Positions 1-12,979 are shown, numbered from the stretch's first letter. The stretch: DNA of 64,000 nt from Apostichopus japonicus (GCF_037975245.1 NC_092567.1:8494714-8558713), one strand, 5' to 3'. The notes: generated from the letters alone by a model not told the origin. Made by a program: numbers and translations.

Positions 1-1245
1 CTCTATTTGGGTCACCGAGATCTGATATACCTGTTTATACCTATCTTAACGTACTATTGTTATGTTCATGTAAATATGTTATATCGTTTATATATACAAA
101 TATACAAATATATACAAATCAACTTTTACCTCACTATATATTTGAAATGAACCTCGAATAGTCAAGTTAGTTACATATATATATTTTTTTAATAAAAAAG
201 GAATATCATAAAAAATCGATAATTATGAGAGAATCTGAATGAGCCAATAAGAACACTTGGATAAATGAAATGATAACGGAATTTACTTCTGTTTTAATCT
301 TTTATAATAAAACGAACGATCATAATCTGCCTATAGTGGAATGATTATTGAGGTACCACGTGATCTATTTCTGTTCACTGTGTCCTTATACAGAGGCTTC
401 GGAAGATGGTTCAATTCAGAAGGGGGATCGGGGAAGGGGTGGAGGCAGACATCGAATGCAGTGGGACATATATGAAAATATCGCTAAGATTATGTTTAAG
501 ATTATAATACGAAAGGAGTGGGTGACAGGCATGGGGTCAGTGGGATATGTGACATTCATTTCAGGGGAACCACCGCCAACATCTTGGAGAGAAAATAATC
601 CATGTGTCTTTCTTAACACAAATTTTCAGTTAATAACGTCTTGGAACAAAAGAGCAATTTTGAATAATACTTGTCATATATTGTTTAGTAACAAAGAGAC
701 TTCCTAATTAAAAGGTCATTTTTATGTTACAACACTTAAAAATGGTTCTTTTACGTAAATAGGAGCATTTCTCATTATATGAATCAATAGAAATGTTACC
801 CTGGTCGTATATGTGAGCAGATGGAGTAAATGAGAGAACAAGATTGACAATACTGGTTATTTTGTGATGTAAAACAACACCCAGTTGGGAAAAGTTTTTC
901 AATATTGTACTGTTTCCCGCTTCAGAGCACTCGTATTGCCAGTGTGAGCAGTATGAATATCATCTTTCTATCATATGAAGGCCAGGAACTGTTTTACTGT
1001 CAATGTAAATGTATTGAAGCATGATGGGAGGACAGTTTAGAGAGGTATTAGCATTAGGAAATTGTCCAAACTGCATGGCTGAGAATATATTAAGTACGAT
1101 CAATATTCCAAAATGATATGTAAGTAATCTAAATACAGGGATGAATAGCCAAACGGAGGCAAGCAGAGTAGGTTAAGGTTCTTATAACATTAACTTACAA
1201 TAAAGACCAAACAATCCAATTCACTGAAAATGTATAAATACAGAG
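1..1245. other. AT-rich sequence, no gene seen
   Basis: Only short random reading frames are present on either strand, with no domain that I recognise and no convincing splice-bounded exon. The stretch ends at the left terminus of element E1. Confidence 0.5.
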
Positions 1246-1265
1246 TACACTGAAAACTTAAATTG

Positions 1266-1590
1266 GTTCACCGACTAACATAACGCTAGTCCATCTGGTG
1301 CCTCTCCCGACTAACATAGCCTTAGTCAGTTGCTATACCGGCTAATTTATTCCTTAGTCAGTTGGATTTCTTAGTCGGTCATCTTAATCCGTCAGTTTAG
1401 TCGATCAACAATTTCTTAGTCGGTAAATGTATATTAGTCAGTTACATTAGTTGGTGACATTAGTCGGTCTTTACCGACTAATTTAATTGAGCCACCGACT
1501 AGTCTATAGCAGGTTTTACATTAGTCAGGATGGTGCCTCTCCCGACTTACCTTTCTTAGTCGGTATCGACTGACTAGTTGCACTGACTAG
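1266..1590. repeat. Left subterminal TTAGTCGGT motif cluster of E1
   Basis: More than a dozen imperfect copies of TTAGTCGGT or ACCGACTAA occur in both orientations within about 325 bp. A 17-base phrase, GGTGCCTCTCCCGACTT or -AC, occurs twice (near 1299 and 1531). In CACTA elements such clusters bind the transposase-encoded accessory protein. That role here is inferred. Confidence 0.6.
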
Positions 1591-2183
1591 AATCACTGAA
1601 AGAAAAGAGAGCAGAAGAAACACAAATAATGTGTACGTTGGCAGTATTTATTTCTGATAAAACTTCTGATGTCTACAAAGGCTGACTTCCGACAGATAGA
1701 GAAGAAATCACTGTAAACAAAAATCTGAAAATATGATTTTATTCCAACAAAGTTAAGAGAAGTTAATGGATCAAACATGAATCGCAAAAGTATAGCACTG
1801 CACAATAATGCAAAGTTGAAATCTTGGGCAAGGGTTCCTCATGACTTTCGTTTTAATTAAAGTGGTACCCCAAATCGACACCAGTTAAGTCTTTACGAAC
1901 AAAGAGTGTTTCTCTTTACTACAAATGGCCTCCCACTTGTCTTCAGGAAGCCAAAATCTGCACCATTATTGACCTGTGAACAGAAAATATGATATACGTG
2001 TAAGCACAGATACAGATATAGCACATGATAACTCACATTATCATAAACATACATTTACATTAAAATTTTATAACATATTGGGAGGTATACATTTAAATCT
2101 AGGTCCCTCAAATTATAAGCCAGGAATAGCAGCATAACATAACACCAAGTTATTTTTCAAAGCTTAATAATTATGTTACTCAT

Positions 2184-2590
2184 GTTAATAATGATCCCAA
2201 TAGACCGGGAGCCCAGAGCATGGGCGGCGATCATGGGGGGGGGGGGACGGGGGGACATATCCCCCCCAATATTTTAGGTGGGGGGATATAGTATCTAATA
2301 TCCCCCCCCCCAATATTTGGTGGCATAGTTTTTTTGAAGCATATGTTTTGTATTTTTTTTTTGATATCGCTAGTAATTTCAAAATAGGAAATGCTTAGAT
2401 GCAATTTACAAGGCCTGGGAAGTGCCATTTCCAGCGATCTGGGAGGCATTTTCGGCCAAACTTTTCTTTGGCGCTTCGCGCCAACTTATGGTGGCGCTTC
2501 GCTTAGAAAGTCTGGGTGCAAGCTTTGGCCCTCCCTTGGCAAATTCCTCGCAAGGCGCCTGTCTAACCGTGTCACAATTTGTAACTATAC
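2184..2590. repeat. Dispersed repeat relic (G/C-run plus GATCTGGGAGG block)
   Basis: The stretch starts with long C and G runs around 2236-2312 and continues into a block containing GCGATCTGGGAGGCATTTTC and a GCGCTTCGCGCCAAC inverted motif. The same block recurs in diverged form at 12980-13160, just 3' of the hAT transposase fragment, so both may be 3' tails of the same hAT-like family. This link is an inference from two copies. Confidence 0.45.
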
Positions 2591-3496
2591 ATGACCGAAA
2601 GTAGTTTTTACTTTTTTTCTCGAAATGAATAGCTAGACGGATCGCATCCGTAATGAAATTTGGTTTGCCTCTTGTGTATGAGTATAAGTACGTACAATCA
2701 TATATATGATCCACATGGATATGGGTTCACTGGGTTTCCAATTTGGCCTGTTTCCTACAAGATTTCTAACCGCAGGTGCGTAGCCAAGGGAGGGGGGGCG
2801 AAGGATGGAGACCGCCCCTCCCCCTCGAGCATATTTTTTTGGTATTTTCTATGATATCGAAGTTTTATATAGTAGCCGTTATAAGAGGTTTTAATATTTG
2901 TACACCAATAATTTAACTGTGTTAGAATTTTCAAAAGTTCCTTGACGAACATTCTTCATCATACTTTCCCTCTACTCGTGCAATTTTGACCGGTCTGTTA
3001 GGGGTTGAGGGGGGTTTTCTATATTGGTTGTCCATAGATGAAATTTTGTGTAACATTATGGGTATGTTTGAAGTGAATTTATTATTCAAATTCTGAACAA
3101 ATAATGGGCTTAAAACCTTGAAAAGTGGGGCTGAGAATTTTGTGGGGCGTTACGTAGAATTACCTACAAAAGCAATGATCCACTGGAGATGCAATGAGGT
3201 GGAACATGATGTGTGACTGGTGACAATCTTGAAAAAAAGGTATGAATGAGTTTCATATACAGGAATGCATTGTGAACATTGTGATGTACCAGGCAATCGG
3301 TTACCTTCCCAGCTAACCAAACCCTCTGGACTCCCGCTCTACAGATCAGTGAAAATTTGACCAAACTTATGAAGCTTGCACGTAAATGATATACTAGACT
3401 GTTTTTTTTTTTTTTTAAAACAGGTTATGAAAAGTATCTTTAATATCATTAAACAGTTGGGTACAATAGTTAAACTCACTCTTCCATCTTTTTTCT

Positions 3497-3694
3497 CTAT
3501 AGTACTTGTTCCTTTGCTTTTTCGACTCTTGGATAAACTCTTTTGTTCTGCGAAGGGTACCAATATATCATCTTAAAACATGTCTTTAAGCCATATTTAA
3601 CACAGTTCTCCTCTTCTGTTGTTGCCTCCACACTGGTGTCGTACATCACAGGAAACCTCACCCTTGACTTCGATATTTGGCTTTTCAATTCCTG
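3497..3694 (-). CDS. Exon-like segment inside E1, unknown product
   Basis: On the minus strand a pyrimidine-rich acceptor ending TTCCAG is followed from 3694 by a 65-codon open frame to a stop at 3497. The peptide is acidic in its middle (VEATTEEEN) and lysine-rich at its end, with several aromatic residues (MIYWYPS). I do not recognise a family. It could be the last coding exon of a gene carried or captured by E1. Alternatively it is a chance frame: length and composition alone do not prove coding. No partner exon could be joined with confidence. Confidence 0.3.
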   Translation of the reverse strand, partial: QELKSQISKSRVRFPVMYDTSVEATTEEENCVKYGLKTCFKMIYWYPSQNKRVYPRVEKAKEQVL

Positions 3695-5334
3695 CTGGAA
3701 AAAAGAAACAGCAAAGTATTCATCATTTGAAAAAAAAATTAAATAAAGTTGTCACCACAAAGTTATGTGAGATTTGCTTCCACTATAGTCTCAAAAAACA
3801 ATCCCAAAGTTTGAAGCAGACTGTATAAAGCTGACAATTTGAACGGGAGTGTCATCACCATTGCAACCAGAATCAAATGCCCAGAATACAGAGATAATAA
3901 AGCATGGGCTAAATCTTTGTTTGTTTTTATGATCTTTAACAATATAAAATTTTAGAAACACAAATGCACTGTGCCAACTTATTTATAGGCCTAATCGTTT
4001 TTAGTTGTTTATTTTGCTTGCTCACATACCAAGCCTGTTTAGACCTAGGCTAGAGGAGAATCAGTACCGTACTTTGTTACACTAAGTTTGTCTTTCGGTC
4101 GTTTTGATTTAGTCTTACTAGTAGTACTAAAGTATATAATGGACCGGCGAAGACTAGAGAATACCCAGAGTTTTAGCAACTGCGTTAAACTGTATCATCT
4201 GATCTATTATTTACGTCAATGAGTTTCATTCAATCTAGGATCAAAAAGAGAAAACTAATTAATCTTAATCTTTAAACTTTGCTACTAAACAGATATGCTT
4301 GAATTACAAATAAATGTCAAAAAAAACATCATAATCTACGAATCGATGCATAAACATATACATAAACAGAATAATTTGAATTCGCGCAAGTGAACCCTGC
4401 ACTACATTGGACAGAAAAAAAACGTGCAATTAGACCAAACTAAACATACTAAATTTTCCGTTACTTCTACATAAAATATCAATACAAATACAGCAACTTA
4501 CTCTTTTGGCAGTATACTAAAAGCACATGTTATAATAACTTCAGACTATCAAGCTTTCCTGAGAAAAAAACGGTTAATACTTCTTACAGTAAACAAGTCG
4601 ACCGTGAAGGAATGTCGCAATTGTTTCCTGGGCGTGACCGGAAATTAAATACTAAAAAATGATAAATGAAAAGGTTAAATAGAACTGAAGCGTGCATCCT
4701 GACTGCTCGCAACATATAATACCGTTGACTAGCCAACATAATTTGTTCAGCCTACTGTGACTGTACGTTTGAAGGTCTAGCCTTGCTTATTCAATATCAC
4801 AAAGCCTACCCATTTAGATTCACATGGGAAATTACAGGAAATCTTTACCAAATGAGTGTAGACTTCAAATAAACTATTGAGACTTACAGTTCCAGCATTT
4901 GTTTGGGAATAAATTAGAAGATTATGTGCCACTGTTCAATCTAGCCCAATACACACATAACACATTGTTAATTGGTGTTTAGAATGCACACTTTAGTGTT
5001 GAGAATGCACTGCAGTACCCAGTAGAAGCCTATAGGCTACTCACTGTCATTGCACTTGTGTATTGCGAAACGCCAGCGTGACAACGGTAGCGTTACACTA
5101 ACCATAATACAGTACTAGTGCCAGTGGCCTAACAATTAACTTTAATTTTACCTTCAAGTGAAAGGAATAACAGGTAGGCCGACGATGGCAGTTAATACCT
5201 CCATTCTTCTAAAGACCTTCTTGGGTGATTTACGGTTGAAAGTTGCTTAGAGTGATCGTATGAAACTATGCCAAGTCCAGCAAGCTGCCGTTGCCTCTCG
5301 GTTTCCAAATTGAAGTGAATCGAATTGGGTTAAA

Positions 5335-5575
5335 ATACATTAGTCCGTCGACACCGACTAAGCTACGATTATGGCGTAAATCGGGTGTCCGTATCGTTCT
5401 TAGTCCATGGGTTAAAATACCTTAGTCCGTCGCCACCGACTTAGCTGCGATTATATTTCCCTTAGTCAGTGTAAACTGACTAAGAAGAAGCGATGAAACG
5501 AAGATTTTTGCAAGTCCGTGTGCATTGACTAACGTTACAGACAACGTTATTCCGTGGCAATATTGACTAGTGTAT
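5335..5575. repeat. Right subterminal TTAGTC motif cluster of E1
   Basis: Contains two copies of a TTAGTCCGTCG-CACCGACT phrase about 75 bp apart (near 5340 and 5422), then TTAGTCAGTGTAAACTGACTAA, a near-palindrome, near 5461. It mirrors the left-end cluster in motif content and supports pairing the two termini. Confidence 0.6.
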
Positions 5576-5763
5576 TTTTTCAGTGTATGTGTATAGATGT
5601 ACACAACAAGATACACTCTAAAAACACCAGGAGTTGCGTTTATATGCTACCCTATATATCCTGGTGGTTTTCACCAAGTTGCGTGGTAAATGAGATTTTA
5701 ACAAAATCCTGGTAGATATTACCAGGAAAGCCTGGTTAAATTTTGTGGTGAAATTTTACATTG

Positions 5764-6520
5764 TCCTGGTTAATATCAATAGGTATTTTACCTCATTCCT
5801 GGTGATATTAACCAACATTTCCTGGTTGATGCTAATACATCCTGGTTAATATCAATGGTTATTTCACCTCATTCCTGGTGATCTAAACCAACATTTCCTG
5901 GTTGATGCTAATACTGTCCTGGTTAATATCAATGGGTATTCACCAGATTCCTGGTGATATTAACCAACATTTTCCTGGTAGATGCTAATACATCCTGGTC
6001 AATATCAATGGGTATTTCATCTTATTCCTGGTGATATTAACCAACATTTCCTGGTTGATGCTAATACTATCCTGGTTAATATCAATGGGTAATCACCTCA
6101 TTCCTGGTGATATTAACTAACATTTACTGCTTGATGCTAATACTATCCTGCTTAATATCATGAAATATTTCACATTTTTCCTGGTCAAATTAACCAACAT
6201 TTGCTGGTTGATGCTAATACATCCTGGTTAATATCATGAAATATTTCACCCCTTTCCTGGTCAAATTTACCAACATTTCCTGGTTGATGCTAATACATCC
6301 TGGTAAATATCATAAAATATTTCACCTCTTTCCTGGTCAAATTTACCACTTTTCTTTGTTGGTGCTAATACTATCCTGGTTAACATTCACAGAATGTTCC
6401 AACCCTTTCTGTTTAAATTAAACAACATTTCCTGGTTGATGTCACCATTATCCTGGTTAATATTAAACTGATTTTCCACCTCATTCCTGATTAAATCACC
6501 TCTTTCCTTGTTAATACTAT
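5764..6520 (+). repeat. 75-77 bp tandem repeat, CCTGGTTAATATCAATGG unit
   Basis: About ten diverged units of 75-77 bp. Each contains CCTGGTTAATATC, then CCTGGTGATATTAACCAAC, then GGTTGATGCTAATAC. The unit itself holds the motif CCTGGTTAA in both orientations (TTAACCA and TGGTTAA). It lies immediately inside the left terminus of E3 and decays towards the interior. Confidence 0.8.
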
Positions 6521-7875
6521 TGGGTATGCTACCTTATTTTCTATTTAAGTTGCAATGCATTCAAATTGAGAAAAAGCAAACATAAATTGTAAAAAAAACA
6601 TGATCAATGTTACTGATAGCTTTATTTGCAACTCCATCACTTTTTAATTTTGAGTACTAAGTGAACTTTTGCAATTTAGTTTAATTAATTCCTCAAATAT
6701 TTATACAATGAATTAATAAAAGAAATGCAATACAGAAATCAAAATTTTGAAGACATATTTACATCATAACCATTGTCACATGCTGAAGCTCTGATTGCTC
6801 GAAATCAACTGTGAAATTTTCCACCTCTTACCGAGACCTTGATCAGCACTTTTGCACAAGGATACAACTTGAAAATCACTTGAACAGTTCCAGTACAGAA
6901 CAAGAAATGGAACCTATACCTGTCTATTGAAAAACTTGATCAAAGCCTCTCTCCCTATAACCTTTGTTACGACAAAATTCAGCCCTGGGTCATTAGCTTC
7001 TTTTCTTTTAAGGTATGCTGTATTAGCCCCAAATATGCTAGATATTCAAATGTGGTCACCTTTGGTCAGAATTCTTAAACTGTTTTTTTTACAACCTATA
7101 AGGAAATTTTCCCATTCAGTCATCTTGTGCGTTCCTTAAAAATGTCTGAGAACAATTGAGTAAAGACCTCCAGAAAGGTACTTTGTGAATTTAATTATTT
7201 ACTTATTGGTAATTAATTAACACTTTTAATTTAATTCCCCTATATTTTACCACTTTGCACAGGCAAACCAAACATCTGCAAGGCAATTAGTAGGCTTCCA
7301 ACGATACCATTAATGTTTTAGTCATACGCTCATCTTTGGACCTCACATACTTGTGCAAATTATTTTAACTCCAATAGAAAGTGGTAAGTTAAGCTTATTA
7401 TAATCACAAGAAAGATTAATTTGAAAAGATTTTGAGCTAACAGTTAAGTAGTTAAAGAATAGACCAAAGTGTTCTTGAACATGAAATTTCTGAAACTCCG
7501 ATCTTGAATGACAATAATTATGGTCACGTTTTGCATACATCCACATGTCCGTCCGTGGACTCAGGAAGAAGCGTTTCCAAACAATTAACTAAACCGACCC
7601 CTAAATGACCTTTGACATAAAATTCCTGAGCACTTCCACATGTCTCTTCATCACATGCCATCTATGCAAGTTTCATTGAAGTTGTACCAACAGGTATTAT
7701 CAATTATGGAGAGAGATCAATTGAAATGAAAAACATCAAATTGTTTCTCATAAAAACAGCTACAATCACATTCTTGATCATCCAAGCCAAAGACATCCTT
7801 CTACTACTGCAAAGCTGTGTAACTTGGTAGCCTCTCTCAATTTCTCATTTTTCACCTCTTCCAGTTTGTGCAAAT

Positions 7876-8370
7876 CTAGGAAAGAAATGAAACAATTAAA
7901 GTATTAATTGGTGTGTTAACGAACTCGAATGAAAAAGAAGATGAATCGCTTTCTTCAGTCTGCTTGTTTTTGCCATTCTTTTTGAAAACCTTATTTTTTT
8001 TATCACTTTCAGTTGTAGAAAAGGAATAAATTGCATTAGCCTGTCTTTTATAGCAAGTGCAGTAACAGACTGTATTGGCAGACAATAACAGATTCTTCAC
8101 GGTCGTTTCCTCGGATCTTTTTTGACAAACAAGAAAATGGAGATTTAAGTACACACAGCCTGTGTTGGTGAACTTGACATACCAAATGCATAAAAGGCGA
8201 AGGTCAAATGTGTAAATGTGCATTACACGATTGGAACAAAAAGAGTCAATAGTGTTATTTACAGCACTTAGCCTAAAGTTAAACCAAAGGGTGTGATATA
8301 CTGGTTCAACATTGTTTCTGTTGCATTTTTCTGGTAGATGAAGGTAAGAGCACTGCAAGCTCTCTATCAA
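7876..8370 (-). CDS. Open frame inside E3, unknown
   Basis: A 164-codon frame on the minus strand in the middle of E3. The N-terminal part is cysteine- and aromatic-rich (the motif CYCTCYKR lies near residue 104), followed by a lysine-rich run and a serine/glutamate-rich tail. I recognise no family. The high Lys/Ser/Asn content suits AT-rich DNA, so chance is a real alternative. If coding, it would be part of a gene carried by E3. Confidence 0.2.
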   Translation of the reverse strand: MIESLQCSYLHLPEKCNRNNVEPVYHTLWFNFRLSAVNNTIDSFCSNRVMHIYTFDLRLLCIWYVKFTNTGCVYLNLHFLVCQKRSEETTVKNLLLSANTVCYCTCYKRQANAIYSFSTTESDKKNKVFKKNGKNKQTEESDSSSFSFEFVNTPINTLIVSFLS

Positions 8371-11104
8371 GCAATTTTCTCTTCGCTTTAGACAAATTTG
8401 TTGCCATGCTTTGCAAAGTCCTGTTGCTTCTGGCTGACATCTCAGTAAACAAATTGTTCAATTTCCTTAATTTTCTTACAGATCTAAACTGGTTCCACTA
8501 TACCAATAATCAGTGGGCTATCAGCAGCACAATTCCTTGTAGATTAAACATAAATCTAAAAAATAAAACTTACTTGTTTTACATGTATGAATGATTGCAA
8601 GGATGCACCCTTGCACCCTCCGATGTTGAAATTCCCCAAAACAACAGAGTGACAAGAGAAAATGCCAAGTTCATCTGCAACAAAAGATTTGTGAAATTGT
8701 TTAAATTTGATACAGTAAAATACCATTCACTGAAAGATTACATCTTCTCCCAACCCCACTCCCCCCCCCCCTCCCCATTTCCAAGATAGCCAAGGTATCT
8801 CACTGCTCTATGATAACAATTTTAAAAGGGACTGACACTTACTGAAGGCCATGGTCACACTTTTTGTTTATACCATGGAGAAATAAAACTACAAGTCAGG
8901 GACTTGCCATCAGCAATACAGAATGTAGGATATGCTTAGAATAGTGTACAATTATATGTTGTACAGTCCTGATTTGGCCTTTCTGTTTTGAAATTTCTAA
9001 GATACATGCACTTTAATTTAACTGAATTTCACTATCACAAGAAAATTCATCTAATGTAAAATTGATGACTTCGCAGTGGATTCAAGTTATGCTGCCACAT
9101 TTTGCGAAGAGTAAGAGATATTGTGCAAAGATAAATCGATATCATTTAACACTTAAATAGGAGGAAGCGTATGGAAGTATGATCGAGATAATGGTATATT
9201 GCAATGATAGCAGTGACCTCAATTGACCTCTACATGCATAACTTATGCATGGTATCAATCACCTTGCAACTCATTTTTGTGTTCGACTTTTGACTTGATG
9301 GTATGAGTTGTAGTTGCTCAATTTGTGTATAGAAATATTTTATTTAATAGTAGTACTCAACAGTATTCAGTTGCAATTATATTGAACAACACTTACCATC
9401 ATAGGGCTAAGTAAACTGCAGCCTACAGATTTTTCATGTAGTTTGCAAGTACGGTAATGGAAGGCTCGAGGTTGTATGTTTCATGGCTGTTACCTCCTCT
9501 TGGGACAATTCTACCATGTCTGGCAAACAAAATAACACATAACAGCAGAAAGAGTTATTTATTTTTGCAACTAACAGAAGCCGGTCACCTTTGTTAGAAA
9601 ATAGTTTCAAAGTAAAACAAAATCAATTACATTAACCGTCTTTGAGTTTTGTACCATGTTTAAATACTTATCAGTTTGTATCTATACAAAATTTTCTCCC
9701 ATGAAAACTGTATATGTGTCCCTCTTTGAATGTTCAGAAAATCAATGCCATAAGGAAAACTGTTATGGGCAGTTCGGTTTATTGAGATTTACACCAATTT
9801 CATGATCTGCTGTGACATATAAGGAAATATAATCTGCCTAACTGACAGTGCTTCGAAACCTACCTCTGGGGAGTATAATTGTAGAATAAAAACAACATGA
9901 GATGTAATAATACTCATTTCTATTGATAGTCTGAGGCTTATAACATTAGGGGTGCAAAGCTGTGACCTAGATAATGTGGTGTTTCATTTTTACATTTCTC
10001 ATGTGGATAACACTTATTTGTGACTAGGCCTAGGCTATACCTATATCATTGCATGGGTAGGCTAAGCTTAACTTATTTCAGCCAAAATTTGTTTAAGTTT
10101 GACCAACAAATACCCAAAATAATTATACATTGAAGTATAGTCTATATTGAGATTAACCATACACAAGTTTCTTGGTTTTTATAAAAGTAAAGTACAAAAT
10201 TATCATTTTATAAATTAAATTTCACATTATCAATTCATATAACCTAAAGTTACTAATATAGCTTAACTGGTTATAGCCTAGCCTGGGTAAGTTTTACACT
10301 CAGAGGTTAATCTAGGCCACTACAATAAATGCAGCACTTGCAATTTTAAGCAATCTCTTCTTTCACTGTCGGCAATCACTGATAGCCATTTTCCGAACAT
10401 GTAGACCACTAGTAGTATAGCCTAGGCCTAGTCTTTTAAAAGCGAAGGCAAGCTAGGCCTACAGGGTCTAAGACTAAAGTATACTGACCCAAGAGCACAA
10501 TTGTCTATGCATATATTCACTAAAAATGTGTGGCTTTGATTAGCTGTGCCCTCTGAAGCTACCGTACACTACAATTACTCGAATTTGGTAGAAGTAGTCA
10601 CTAAAAGCGGCCGTTAATAAGGGAAGGTCTTGCTTTGAAAATGACACTTAGGTCTAGACTTAGACCTAGTCCAGAAGTGAAGGTACTTACTATACAAATA
10701 CAAGCCTATACTATCTCGTAGCCAGTACAGTGTATTTACTACATCAGGGAATGAATCTGGCCTAGCCTAACATCGTAAGCCTGAGTGCTAACGTTAGGTT
10801 ATACTTCAATATCGCGCGTACTGACTGTATCACAGAAATAACAAAATCGACATGATCCCGGTATTCCACTTTTACATTTAAACACTGATTTAAGGTTACT
10901 CATACCCCATGATATAGCAAGAATTTGACTTCGTCATCTGCAATATTTAGATGGTTATTTGCACATTTCTTCGTTGTATTTGAAAGTTTCTCCTGCTTGC
11001 GATTGTCGTCGTAGCCTCGTAGGAAGCTGCTAGATCGAACGTCTTGAGTCGCGACTACCAACCAATCAGAGGCGAGGATTGCAATATGCAAATAATCTAT
11101 TTTC

Positions 11105-11244
11105 ACCAGGGTTAAGTTAACGATCAAGTTTACGCCAGGACGGATGGAGCGTAACCAGGATGATGTTAACTAACCTAGCCAATAACCAAGATAATGTTAG
11201 CAAATTGTTAACCAGGAAAATTTCACCAGGTTGTTTTTAGAGTG
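11105..11244. repeat. Right subterminal CACCAGG/AACCAGG cluster of E3
   Basis: Holds TTCACCAGG twice, AACCAGGATGATGTTAAC and AACCAGGAAAATTTCACCAGG-like segments. These are the reverse complements of the CCTGGTTAA and CCTGGTGA motifs that fill the left end. Confidence 0.6.
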
Positions 11245-11839
11245 TGTGTGCCCTCTGACTAATGGGTGTAATGACTAGTTGTTACGTAATATGTCTGTTG
11301 TCTCTGCTCTTCAACATTAAAGGTATCAATATTTGACAGAAGGAGAACCAAACGTTAGTTTTCTCATATATTGAGAGATTCTAAACAACTCAGCAGAGAG
11401 TCGATTTGTGAGTTATAAAACTTGACCGACTTAAACAGATTACCATATAATATTAAAAAACACCACACAACTTAATACTTTCGGACAGGGTTCAATATCC
11501 GAATAACTACACGAATATTAAATTTAACTCTATTGCACATGTTATAACATTTATGTCAACTGAGATAACATCATGAGCTTCAAATGCTCATCAGACTGTA
11601 ATATCTCATCCTTCGTACAAAAGAGCGCTGAGATAACTGCTGAGGCTCATCAATATAAGTGACTGAACTTTAAGTATAATATACAGACCAATAGTTCAGT
11701 TTATTGCATGGCCACAGATCCCGGTGGTACAGCGGGATGCGTCCCTACCAATTTTTTTCCGTGATGGGGACAAGGTATACCATGTCCCCACCAGTTTTTC
11801 TGAACCAAACGCTGCATTTCAGCCTTCGAATGTCTTCGA

Positions 11840-12607
11840 ATGTCGAATGTCCTGCAAAAATCAATACAGGGCAAGAATCAAACTGTGGCAGGGATACTTT
11901 TAATGGTGGACTCCTTGAAAAGAGAACTCCAGTCGTTACGATCAGAAGCTATCTTCCACCAAATATTTGAAGAGGCAGAGGAAATGGCTGAAAGTCTTGG
12001 TTTAGAAGAGTTTTTGCTACCTCGGATACGCAAGATTCCAATGCGAATTGAAGGCGGAATTACAACACACAATTTTGACAGTGTAGAAGAACTGTATCGA
12101 CCTCAACATTTCAAAGTTTTAGACAGTGTAAATTTGGATACATATTTCACATCAACGGATCTTACGGAATATGGGAAACTGACCGCAATGCTAATTACTG
12201 TAGAGTGCAATGCAGTTGTTGCTGGACGTTTCCCGAAACTGACTACTGATCTAGAACACGAACTTGCATTTCTTCACAGGAACTCCACAGGTACGTACAT
12301 CAGTGACTTCCATAAAATATTTGAATCAATGAGCTCAGATGTTCGAAAGATGTTTCAACAAGATGAACGATTAATCAGACTCATTCTCGTAAATCCAGTA
12401 AGTTCCTGCACTGTTGAAAGATCATTCATTTCCTTGAGTAGACTGAAAACTTGGTTACGTAGTACCATGAAGCAATCAAGGCTTAGCCATCTCCTGCTAT
12501 GCGATGTTCATAGTGAAATTCTGGACAGAATCGAACCACGCGATATCGCGGAGAAATTCATCGACAACAAGCCAGATTCACGGAGTAAAGTATTTGGATG
12601 TTTCTAA
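11840..12607 (+). pseudogene. hAT-family transposase, C-terminal fragment
   Basis: A 255-codon frame ending in TAA. The last third carries the hAT C-terminal dimerisation signature: PVSSCTVERSFISLSRLKTW followed by LRSTMKQSRLSHLLL and a helix containing HSEILDRI. In intact hAT proteins this follows an RNase H-like catalytic core of several hundred residues with a D-D-E triad and an N-terminal zinc finger. Those parts are missing, and the frame begins in the late core. The subfamily resembles the ZMYM1/DUF4371-like hATs, although that is a judgement from the C-terminal motif only. No frame continues upstream in phase, so this is a 5'-truncated relic or the last exon of a broken element. No TIRs or 8-bp duplication were identified. 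Confidence 0.75.
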
Positions 12608-12979
12608 TTATATGTCTCTGAAGTAAGAATAAACAGGGCCTTACAACATGTTACACTATAGTACACTTTTCATCTTACTGCGAGACGTATGAGCTAAGAT
12701 GAATTTACGAGCATGCAGGAGCAGCATTCACATTAGTTGATGTAACTTAAATTATCACCAGTTCTCATTTTATTATATTTATACACATTTGTTAAATATA
12801 GGACGGAAATCGCATTTGCGGCAGTCCACTATTGTTATCTGGGAGAGGACCCCAGACTCATCGCATACCAAAGTCTACTTGGATTATTTGTCCCTGATAT
12901 TTTTTTTTTCTGCAGACGCCCATGCATTTATCCAAAGTAAATTTTTAAGCCATGAGATCTAAAACTTAAGGAGGTTTGG

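Larger units (their letters stand above)
1248..5585. mobile_element. E1: large TIR DNA element, CACTG ends, CACTA/EnSpm-like (non-autonomous?)
   Basis: The ends are inverted: CACTGAAAA at 1248 and its complement TTTTCAGTG ending at 5585. A TA dinucleotide flanks both sides (1246-1247 and 5586-5587), as expected for a 2-bp target duplication. Both ends are packed with TTAGTC/GACTAA motifs in both orientations, often as TTAGTCGGT (1266-1590 and 5335-5575). Such subterminal repeat clusters with CACTR ends and 2-3 bp target duplications are typical of CACTA/EnSpm (CMC) transposons. No transposase-sized frame is present, so this copy is probably non-autonomous. It also carries an older relic repeat (2184-2590) and one exon-like segment on the minus strand (3497-3694). 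The family assignment is inferred. The element boundaries are directly visible. Confidence 0.65.
5614..11244. mobile_element. E3: large TIR DNA element, CACTC ends with CCTGGT subterminal repeats
   Basis: Inverted ends share CACTCTAAAAACA (5614-5626, and the complement ending at 11244). Just inside, both ends carry CCTGGTTAA/CACCAGG motifs in opposite orientation: a tandem array on the left (5640-6520) and several copies on the right (11105-11235). The flanking dinucleotides are TA on the left and TG on the right, so no clean target duplication is seen. There is no transposase-sized frame. The interior (6600-10900) is AT-rich, and its longest frame is 164 codons on the minus strand (7876-8370) with no recognised domain. 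The layout matches E1 and E2, but the subterminal motif differs. It may be a related CACTA-like family; the superfamily is inferred. Confidence 0.55.
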
